DNA of 59,707 nucleotides, from positions 1 through 59,707 of the forward strand of contig JAHWKY010000031.1 in NCBI GenBank assembly GCA_019347575.1, read 5' to 3'. Both the position numbers and the translations under genes were made by a program. The notes under the pieces are model-generated. The model worked only from the letters and a program-made list of their open reading frames with translations. It made no database searches and was not told where the DNA came from. This stretch comes from Actinomycetota bacterium (GTDB lineage Bacteria; Actinomycetota; Nitriliruptoria; Nitriliruptorales; Nitriliruptoraceae). Positions 1-6,621 of the stretch are shown here, one piece after another. The number at the start of each line of letters is the position of its first letter. Position 1 is the stretch's first letter.

Positions 1-338
1 TCATCCCGCTGGGGCCCTCGGCCAGCTTCGGGTTCCAGATCGTCGCCGGCGCCTCGGTCGGCAACGGCGACTGGATGATCCACTGCCACGTCCAACGCCA
101 CTCCGACCTGGGCATGTTCACCTTCCTCCACGTCGTAGAGCCGGGCGCCTTCCCCCTCCCACCCGCCGGGTCGATCGACACGCGGGAACACGCCGCCGCA
201 GGCGCCGCACTGGCCCAGACCGGCACCCGCTACCGGGGCGCCTCCCAGCTCCCACCCATCCAGTCGGGCCAACCCGACCTGGGCTACTACTGCTCCCTAC
301 CCCTGTCCGCGTGGGACCAGGCCCGCAACGCCACCTGA
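1..338 (+). CDS. Multicopper oxidase, C-terminal end (5' partial)
   Basis: The reading frame is open from the first bases of the window to a TGA at 336-338, so only about 111 C-terminal residues are present. They include HCHVQRHSDLGM, the classic HCHxxxH...GM ligand motif of the last cupredoxin domain of multicopper oxidases, which binds the type-1 copper and part of the trinuclear cluster. Such enzymes oxidise substrates while reducing oxygen to water and are usually exported. The tail beyond the motif (PPIQSG, DLGYYCSLPLS) is not a general family feature, but a close copy recurs near 45.6 kb on the other strand. The substrate cannot be told from this part. Confidence 0.9.
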   Translation, partial: IPLGPSASFGFQIVAGASVGNGDWMIHCHVQRHSDLGMFTFLHVVEPGAFPLPPAGSIDTREHAAAGAALAQTGTRYRGASQLPPIQSGQPDLGYYCSLPLSAWDQARNAT

Positions 339-972
339 ACCAAACACCGCCACTCGCGCCAGCGTTCCTAGCGCTCGCGCAGTCCGGCTCGTTGGACGCG
401 CAGGGAGGCATCGGTCGCGATGTCCAGCCGCTGGGAAGCTGAGCGCCGTCTCCCCGTGCGCGCCCCGGGCGTCGCTACAGGACGGTGCGGTTCGACATGG
501 CTCGACTGGGAAGCGACGTGGCATCACGATCATCCACCCCACTGCCGTCGAGTGATGGACGTCGAGAACACCAACTCGCAGGGGCGTCGATGAGGCAGTC
601 TACGACCGGATTGTCCTCCCCTGGGACCCACGTCAAGGTCACGCTGTTGGACTGCTCAGGTCACGAGGACTTCGGCATCAAGGTCGACCTGACCGTGCCA
701 AGTCGTGCCAACCGCGCACGTCGCGAGGCTGCCTCAACTGTCCCGGTTCGACGTATCTCGCTGGGTTCGAGGCAGGTTCCTGGACTACGGATCAGGCGGC
801 CGGGGGTTCGAACCCCTCCCAGCGCGCACCGCAGACCCGCGCTACGGCGGCGGTTTCGCCGTACAGTGATCCACGAGTTGCGAGCGCGGCCCGGTCGCCT
901 GCCCCGGCCGCAAACGCGTCAAGCTCCCGAGCGAGATGGTCTCATGCCACGAACCGAGACCTGGAGCGCGCG
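339..972. other. Non-coding stretch with a tRNA-like fragment
   Basis: No convincing gene is seen here. Reading frames that stay open lack the strong C/G third-position bias of neighbouring genes and run through a tRNA-derived sequence at 782-826. The base composition is less GC-rich than the flanks. Together with the tRNA fragment this suggests the scarred edge of a past insertion, which is an inference. Confidence 0.5.
782..826 (+). pseudogene. tRNA-Arg(ACG)-like 3' fragment
   Basis: The stretch reads like the 3' half of a tRNA-Arg: an anticodon loop CTACGGA (anticodon ACG), then a T-arm GGGGG-TTCGAAC-CCCTC and an acceptor 3' strand CCAGCGC with G as discriminator base. The matching acceptor 5' strand and a proper D-arm are missing upstream, and the anticodon stem is imperfect. 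It therefore looks like a displaced 3' end, as left behind when an element integrates into a tRNA gene, rather than a working tRNA. An intact tRNA-Arg would then lie left of this window. Confidence 0.55.
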
Positions 973-1167
973 ATGGAGTACCGCACCGCCACCATCCACT
1001 GGGACACGATGTCCGGATCGGGTCGCCCATCGACCCTCCACGACGTGGAGGTGGCGCTCGAGGTGGGCTGGGTGCACGTGCGCCACGAGGATGGCGAGAC
1101 GAGCTACCCCGCCAGCGCCGTCACCCGGATCGAGTGGGGCGCCGCTTCGGGGCCTGGCATCGGCTGA
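973..1167 (+). CDS. Small hypothetical protein (64 aa)
   Basis: A short acidic protein (starts MEYRTATIHW, with VEVALEVGWVHVRHEDG in the middle) with the strong G/C third-position bias of real genes here. It has no signal peptide, membrane segment or cysteine, and no family is recognised. The pattern of alternating hydrophobic residues suggests a small beta-rich fold. The ATG at 973 has only a weak GAGCG-type ribosome site. It is followed 40 bp later by another small gene on the same strand. Confidence 0.55.
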   Translation: MEYRTATIHWDTMSGSGRPSTLHDVEVALEVGWVHVRHEDGETSYPASAVTRIEWGAASGPGIG

Positions 1168-1207
1168 GCTGTGTGCATCATGACCATCGCCACACCCTGG
1201 AGTCGCG

Positions 1208-1453
1208 ATGACCAGGCTCGAGTACAGCGTCACGATCCCACGTGGACCATCCCTTCAGGACCTCCAAGACGTCCTCTCCCGTCAGCTGGATCCCATCGTG
1301 GTCTCCGAGCTGGAGGGGATGAACGAGTTCCTGGTCGCGTTCGAGGGCCACGACCTCGACGAGCGGCGCGACGACGTGACGGCGCGGCTCGAGCAGGCAC
1401 TCCGCGACAGGTTCGGCGATGGGTTCGCCGTCATCCAGACGCGGGTCGACTAA
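1208..1453 (+). CDS. Small hypothetical protein (81 aa)
   Basis: A small soluble protein starting MTRLEYSVTIPRG. Codon use is typical of the genome. The second half (ERRDDVTARLEQALRDRFG) is predicted to be a charged helix, and the protein ends in a short strand-like segment (FAVIQTRVD), so an alpha/beta mini-domain is likely. No family or catalytic motif is recognised. It lies just downstream of the 64-aa gene and may be cotranscribed with it. Confidence 0.6.
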   Translation: MTRLEYSVTIPRGPSLQDLQDVLSRQLDPIVVSELEGMNEFLVAFEGHDLDERRDDVTARLEQALRDRFGDGFAVIQTRVD

Positions 1454-1471
1454 CCGGCCCCGCCAGTCAGG

Positions 1472-1714
1472 TCATCTCCCGGGGGTGACGATCCCTCGGG
1501 CGATGTGCCCGCAGCAACGTGCCTCATCGTCGACGAAATCCTCGACGAGCTCGATGGTGCCATCCTGATCATCGAACGTCAGCCGCAGCCGGTCGTCGAA
1601 GCGCTCGCGTCGCCGTAGGCGGTCAGTCAGAGCGCGGAGCTGTGGCCGGCGCCGCTCGGCTGCACTCGGGTCGAGGGTGCAGGCGAACCGATCGGTCGTT
1701 CCGGCGTCGTCCAT
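1472..1714 (-). CDS. Small protein with RCCG motif (80 aa)
   Basis: The ATG at 1714 is preceded by a strong ribosome site (GGGAGGAG, about 5 bases away), which fixes the start. The protein is rich in arginine and aspartate and has one cysteine near the N-terminus (RFACTLD) and a vicinal cysteine pair near the C-terminus (FVDDEARCCGHIARG). Small actinobacterial proteins with an E-x-CC pattern after a hydrophobic-acidic stretch occur near metal-response genes, but that link is from general memory. It converges on the two small plus-strand genes. Function unknown. Confidence 0.65.
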   Translation of the reverse strand: MDDAGTTDRFACTLDPSAAERRRPQLRALTDRLRRRERFDDRLRLTFDDQDGTIELVEDFVDDEARCCGHIARGIVTPGR

Positions 1715-2099
1715 CTCTCCTCCCAGACCTCGTGTACGTCGGACCGTACGGGTCGTGACGTCGATCTCAAGTCGGGGCTCCTCTTGCACGACGAGGCCCG
1801 GACCGGTCGGCGCAGGAGCCGGGCTCCGCAGAAGGTACGCGTTGTACCCGGTACCATCCCGCGCAGTGCGGCGGTTGAGCCGTCGCCGAACACGATCCGA
1901 GCCCGCCGGTCCACGTTGGATCTCGCCCCTCGGAGACGATCCCCGGCTGCAGCCCGCTGCGCCTCCCATCGCGTGTTCACCACACACGCGTCCTCTCGCC
2001 CCGCTGCCACGCAGCCCCACGGCGACCGGGTGCTCACCCCACGAGAACCCTCGGGGGTGACCTGCAAGACCCGTCCCATGACGGGCCCACGGAGCAACC
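1715..2099. other. Intergenic leader upstream of helicase gene
   Basis: This 385-bp stretch lies between the divergent starts of the RCCG protein and the helicase. No gene is supported. It holds short inverted repeats, such as GGAGCCGGGCTCC near 1816 and a GGTACC-containing palindrome near 1849-1854, so it may be a structured 5' leader for the helicase, which is common for cold- or stress-regulated RNA helicases. That role is inferred. Confidence 0.35.
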
Positions 2100-3374
2100 T
2101 TGAAGCTTCCCTTCGCCGATCTCGGCGTCCCCACCGATCTCGTCGAGCGACTCACCGCCGACGGCATCACCGACCCCTTCCCGATCCAGACCCTGACCCT
2201 CGCCGACGCCTTGGCGGGTCGCGACCTGTGTGGGCGCGCCCCGACGGGTGCCGGCAAGACACTGGCGTTCGCGATCCCGTTGGCGGCGCTCGCCGGCCGG
2301 GCGCGGTCGGGCCGGCCACGTGCGCTGGTGCTCGTGCCCACGCGTGAGCTCGCGGCGCAGGTCGCCGAGGCCGTCCGGCCGCTCGCCGAGGTCCGGCAGC
2401 GTCGGGTCGCCACCTTCTACGGTGGCACCGACCTCCGTCGGGACCTGCGGCACCTCGCACGGGGCGTCGACATCATCGTTGCCACGCCCGGCCGTCTCGC
2501 CGATCTCGTGCGGCGCAACAACTGCGACCTGAGCGACGTCGACCTGGTGGTCGTCGACGAGGCCGACCGTATGGCCGACATGGGCTTCCTACCCGAGGTC
2601 AAGCGACTCCTCGATCGCACCTCGAACCGGCGTCAGACCCTTCTGTTCTCGGCGACCCTCGATGGTGATGTCGACGAGCTGGTGCGTCGCTACCAGAACG
2701 AGCCGGTGCGCCGACACGTCGAGCCGGAAGAGGATCTATCCGACGTGCGCCACGTGTTCTGGCTCACCGAGCGCCACGACCGCCGGGGACTGACGGCCGA
2801 CATCGTGCGCCGGTCGGGTCCGGCGATCGTGTTCACCCGCACCAAGCACGGGGCGGATCGGCTCGCTAAGCAGCTGAGCCAGGCCGGCATCTCCACCGCA
2901 GCGATCCACGGTGACCGCAACCAGCGCCAGCGCGAGCGCGCGCTGGCCGACTTCACCGAGGGACGCGTCACCACGCTGGTGGCCACCGACGTCGCAGCCC
3001 GGGGCATCCACGTGGACGCCGTTGGGGTCGTGATCCACTACGACCTACCCCGCACGGACAAGGACTACCTCCACCGCTCCGGTCGTACCGGCCGGGCCGG
3101 GGCGGCCGGCCTCGTCGTCTCGCTCGTCGCCGGAGAGCAGCGTGGGACCGTCGACCGCCTCCAGCGGACGCTGCAGCTGCCTCGTGGTCTGCACCAGCTC
3201 GACCTCGACCTGATCACGACCGGTGCGCAGCCGGCTCCGTCCACGAGCCGCGAAGGTCAGAGCCACCAGCGAGTGGGCCGCGACCGCACGACCTCGACGC
3301 CACGGCGCCGGAGCAACTCCAACCGGACACGAGGTGGCGCCCGAGGTCCGCGACGTCGGAGCGCCCGTTCCTGA
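2100..3374 (+). CDS. DEAD-box ATP-dependent RNA helicase
   Basis: An RNA helicase of 424 residues carrying the motifs of the family in order: Q motif (PFPIQTLTL), Walker A (APTGAGKT), PTRELA, TPGR, the DEAD box (VVDEADRMADMGF), SAT, and in the second RecA domain IVFTRTK, VATDVAARGIHV and HRSGRTGRAG. Such enzymes unwind short RNA duplexes in ribosome assembly or RNA decay. The C-terminal tail after residue ~370 is basic and low in complexity (arginine, serine), as in RhlE/DeaD-type RNA-binding tails. The start is a TTG at 2100 with GGAG five bases upstream. Which RNA it acts on cannot be told. Confidence 0.93.
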   Translation: MKLPFADLGVPTDLVERLTADGITDPFPIQTLTLADALAGRDLCGRAPTGAGKTLAFAIPLAALAGRARSGRPRALVLVPTRELAAQVAEAVRPLAEVRQRRVATFYGGTDLRRDLRHLARGVDIIVATPGRLADLVRRNNCDLSDVDLVVVDEADRMADMGFLPEVKRLLDRTSNRRQTLLFSATLDGDVDELVRRYQNEPVRRHVEPEEDLSDVRHVFWLTERHDRRGLTADIVRRSGPAIVFTRTKHGADRLAKQLSQAGISTAAIHGDRNQRQRERALADFTEGRVTTLVATDVAARGIHVDAVGVVIHYDLPRTDKDYLHRSGRTGRAGAAGLVVSLVAGEQRGTVDRLQRTLQLPRGLHQLDLDLITTGAQPAPSTSREGQSHQRVGRDRTTSTPRRRSNSNRTRGGARGPRRRSARS

Positions 3375-3583
3375 GTTGGCCGATGACGAGTCGGGCCGCC
3401 ATCGCGAGGATGAGCAGGTGCCTTGGCGAGACCTGAACCGAGAACGATCGTCGCGAAGTAGACGACATGACCGGGTTCACGATCGTCAGCCCCACGTGCG
3501 GCAAGCGCTCGGAGGCGACGGGAAGGTGCGAGGGCACCGGACGTCGAAGACATCCCCTCATCGGGGAGGATCGGGGGGGCCAC

Positions 3584-5395
3584 GTGCGATCGTTCAGCAG
3601 TCTGGCAGCGCTCGGTGTGGTCCTGGTAGCCACCCTCGCACCCACATCGCCGGCCCCGGACCGCGACACCGAGCCGCCGGAGATCGTCGCCGTCGGCGCC
3701 CCGGCGGCGACCACGCTCCGCGCCGGTGAGGTCCTCGAATTCTCCGTCGACGTCCGCGGCGACGCCGACCCCTCCATCGCTGCCGTCTTCGAGGACCCCT
3801 ACGGGCGCGAATGGACGGCTATCTGGGACTGGACCGATCACTCGGGCGACGTCAGCGAAGGCAGCGCCAAGGTCTACATCGGTCAGCACACCCCACCGGG
3901 CCGTTACGAGTTCGTCCGGATCGTGACGTACGACGTCAACGACAACGGCGCGTCGTACCACCGGGACGGGACCGTGACCTACCACCCCTCGGGTGCCAGC
4001 GGCTCGCACGGGTTCACGCTCCCTGGCTTCGAGGTCGACAACCCCACGGCGGACACCGAGGCGCCCCAGCTCCACGACGTCACCCTGGCTTCGTCCACGC
4101 AGATCGAGGTGGGTGACCTGGTCGCGTTCGAGTGGGACGCGTCCGACGGCGGCGGCGCCGGGTTGGACCGGACCACCTTCACCCTCAGGGACGCGCGGGG
4201 CGGCACCGTGTCCGTGTCCGGGCGCGATCCCTCGATGCTCGCCCGCCGTCACTCGACTGAGGTGTGGCGCGCCGGCGAGTACGTCGTCGACAACGTCCAG
4301 GTCGTCGATCACGCGTGGAACACGGCCACCTACCACCGCGACGGCACGGTGACGACCGAGCCGGGCGGCGCCACCTCGATGCACGATCTCGACCTCGCGT
4401 CCATCTCGATCGAGCTGTCCAACCCGGACGAGGACGTCACCGCCCCGCGCCTCGTGCGGGTCGAACCCCCCTCCGACCGATCCGTGCGGTGGCGCACCCT
4501 GGTCGAGTTCACGATCGATGCTGATGACGGCAACGGCCTCGGCCTGTGGTGGGGGGACTTCGAGCTGACCGGTCCGGGTGGCCTGACCCTCACCACGTTC
4601 AGGGACTCCGAGGGTCGGTGGCTGGCGTTCCCGTACGACGCCTACCCGCCGGGGCTGTACCGGGTCACGTCCGTGACGCTGGTCGACGGCGCTGACAACC
4701 GCGCCACCTACCACACCTCGGGCGCGGTCACCCCAGAGCCTGCGGGTATCGAGGCACCCGCGAACCACGCGATCGATCTCAGCCACGCCGTCATCGCCCT
4801 GGGTGTGCCCGACACCGTCACGAGCCTGCAGGTACAGCCGCGTGACGCGGCGCTGGCGGTCTCGTGGGAACCTCCGGACGACGACGGCGGGGCGACGATC
4901 ACCGGCTACGACGTCACCGTCGACCCTGCGGGGATCGAGCGTCACGTCGAGGACGCGACCGCGGTCGAGATCGGCGGTCTCGTCAACGGCGAGGAGCAGA
5001 CGATCACCGTGACCGCGGTCACGCACCGAGGCTCGGGCCTCATGGCTTCGGGAACGGGCGTGCCCTCCCCGCCCCCAGCAGCCCCGGCATCCGCATCCGC
5101 GGCCCCGGGAGCGGACGTCGGGTCGGTCCACGTCTCCTGGCAGCCGCCCGCCACCCAGACCCCCGCCGCCTTGCTCGGCTACGAGGTCGAACGGGACGGC
5201 GAGGTGATCGCCTCCGTCGGACCGGAGCAGCTGGCATTCGACGATCACGACCTGACACCGGGCCAGCCCGTCACCTACCGCGTCCGGGGCGTGAACGCGG
5301 CGGGGCCCGGGGCGTGGTCAGAGGCCGCCTGCACGCTCCCGTTCCCGTGGTTCGGACCTCCCACGCTGACCGCCGCGATCTGCGGGCACACCTGA
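3584..5395 (+). CDS. Secreted Ig-like / fibronectin type III repeat protein
   Basis: About 603 residues. The chosen GTG at 3584 gives a short basic start and a hydrophobic core (LAALGVVLVATLAPTSPA), a likely signal peptide, and has G-rich ribosome-site candidates upstream. The mature part begins with three similar domains of about 105 residues. Two recognisable hallmarks recur: a D-x-T/E-x-P linker such as TEAPQL, and YHRDGTVTYHP-like segments. Two fibronectin type III domains follow (VSWEPPDDDGGATITGYDV and VSWQPPATQTPAALLGYEV). No catalytic domain, sortase signal or C-terminal membrane anchor is seen, so it is probably a released or loosely held extracellular binding protein. Confidence 0.75.
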   Translation: MRSFSSLAALGVVLVATLAPTSPAPDRDTEPPEIVAVGAPAATTLRAGEVLEFSVDVRGDADPSIAAVFEDPYGREWTAIWDWTDHSGDVSEGSAKVYIGQHTPPGRYEFVRIVTYDVNDNGASYHRDGTVTYHPSGASGSHGFTLPGFEVDNPTADTEAPQLHDVTLASSTQIEVGDLVAFEWDASDGGGAGLDRTTFTLRDARGGTVSVSGRDPSMLARRHSTEVWRAGEYVVDNVQVVDHAWNTATYHRDGTVTTEPGGATSMHDLDLASISIELSNPDEDVTAPRLVRVEPPSDRSVRWRTLVEFTIDADDGNGLGLWWGDFELTGPGGLTLTTFRDSEGRWLAFPYDAYPPGLYRVTSVTLVDGADNRATYHTSGAVTPEPAGIEAPANHAIDLSHAVIALGVPDTVTSLQVQPRDAALAVSWEPPDDDGGATITGYDVTVDPAGIERHVEDATAVEIGGLVNGEEQTITVTAVTHRGSGLMASGTGVPSPPPAAPASASAAPGADVGSVHVSWQPPATQTPAALLGYEVERDGEVIASVGPEQLAFDDHDLTPGQPVTYRVRGVNAAGPGAWSEAACTLPFPWFGPPTLTAAICGHT

Positions 5396-5486
5396 GCCCC
5401 GATCCAGCCGGGTTCGTGGACGCCCTCGGCGTCGTCGGGATGGTGTGGCCTAAGTTTCTCGCATCGGCAGTGAGGCGACGTCGACG

Positions 5487-6602
5487 GTGGTCACGCTCTT
5501 CCTGTGCGGTGACGTGATGCTGGGACGCGGCATCAACCAGATCCTGCCCCATCCCGGAGACCCCACGCTGCGCGAGGGCTACTTGAAAGACGCCCGCGGC
5601 TACATCGAGCTCGCCGAACGCATCAACGGGCCGATCCCGCGCCCCGCCGACCCCACCTGGCCATGGGGGGAGGCGATCGCTGAGCTCGATGCGGCGGACG
5701 TGCGGGTGATCAACCTCGAGACCTCCATCACCCGCAGCGACGACTTCGCCCCGGGCAAGGCGGTCCACTACCGCATGCACCCTGACAACCTCGCGGGTCT
5801 GATGGTGGCGCGCCCCGACGTGTGCGTGCTCGCCAACAACCACGTCCTGGACTTCGGTCGCGGCGGGCTGGCGGAGACCCTCGAGGTGTTGGGAGATGCC
5901 GGGCTGCGGACCGCGGGCGCGGGCCGTGACCTCGACGCGGCACGACGGCCTGCTGTGGTACCGCTCGAGGGCGACGGCCGCGTGCTGGTCTTCGGGATCG
6001 GGATGGCGTCCAGCGGCATCCCCGCATCGTGGGCCGCCGGTGTCGAGGTGTCGGGCGTGCGGCTCGTCGGGCCGTCGACCCGGACGGCGGCGGACGTCAT
6101 CGAGGACGTGCAGCAGCACGCGCGCGCCGGAGACGTCGTCGTGGCCTCGATCCACTGGGGCTCGAACTGGGGCTACACGGTCCCCGCCGTGCACGAGCGG
6201 TTCGCTCGGGCGTTGATCGACGGCGGCGTGGACGTGGTGCACGGCCACTCGTCGCACCATCCCCGCCCCATCGAGGTGTACCGCGACCGGCTCATCCTGT
6301 ACGGCTGCGGGGACTTCATCGACGACTACGAGGGGATCAGCGGCTACGAGGACTACCGCGACGACCTGCGGCCGATGTACCTGGCGACCCTCGACCCGGG
6401 CACCGGTGCGCTGAGGCGGCTGCGGCTGGTCGTGCTCCAGGCGCGGCGGATGCGGCTCGAACACGCCACCGACGTGGACCGCGCCTGGCTCACGGGCACC
6501 CTCGCGCGGATCAGCCGCCGGTACGGGAGCCGCGTCGTGCGCGGCGCCGAAGGGCAGCCGGTCCTCGACCTGCGATCTCCACGTTCCGATGGTGGCACCT
6601 GA
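5487..6602 (+). CDS. CapA/PgsA-like metallophosphoesterase family protein
   Basis: A 371-residue protein with the hallmarks of the CapA (poly-gamma-glutamate synthesis) family: FLCGDVMLGR at the N-terminus, INLETSIT, LANNHVLDFG, and late histidines in SIHWGSNWGY and VHGHSSHHPRPIEVY followed by LILYGCGDFIDDY. These residues form a calcineurin-like metal site. No signal peptide or transmembrane anchor is evident with the GTG start at 5487, unlike classical PgsA, so it may be cytoplasmic. No other capsule gene lies nearby, so a role in polyglutamate export is not supported by context. It may instead hydrolyse another phosphoester. Confidence 0.85.
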   Translation: MVTLFLCGDVMLGRGINQILPHPGDPTLREGYLKDARGYIELAERINGPIPRPADPTWPWGEAIAELDAADVRVINLETSITRSDDFAPGKAVHYRMHPDNLAGLMVARPDVCVLANNHVLDFGRGGLAETLEVLGDAGLRTAGAGRDLDAARRPAVVPLEGDGRVLVFGIGMASSGIPASWAAGVEVSGVRLVGPSTRTAADVIEDVQQHARAGDVVVASIHWGSNWGYTVPAVHERFARALIDGGVDVVHGHSSHHPRPIEVYRDRLILYGCGDFIDDYEGISGYEDYRDDLRPMYLATLDPGTGALRRLRLVVLQARRMRLEHATDVDRAWLTGTLARISRRYGSRVVRGAEGQPVLDLRSPRSDGGT

Positions 6603-6621
6603 CCCGTCGACCAGGCACGGG

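Noticed and set aside
485-1183. A 232-codon plus-strand frame near the left edge
   Set aside because: It runs through the tRNA-Arg-like fragment, has poor codon bias and gives a low-complexity product in its second half.
3257-5248. A 663-codon open frame on the minus strand opposite the Ig/FN3 protein
   Set aside because: It is Arg/Gly/Val-rich shadow sequence caused by high third-position GC on the other strand. The plus-strand protein has a signal peptide and recognisable domains.
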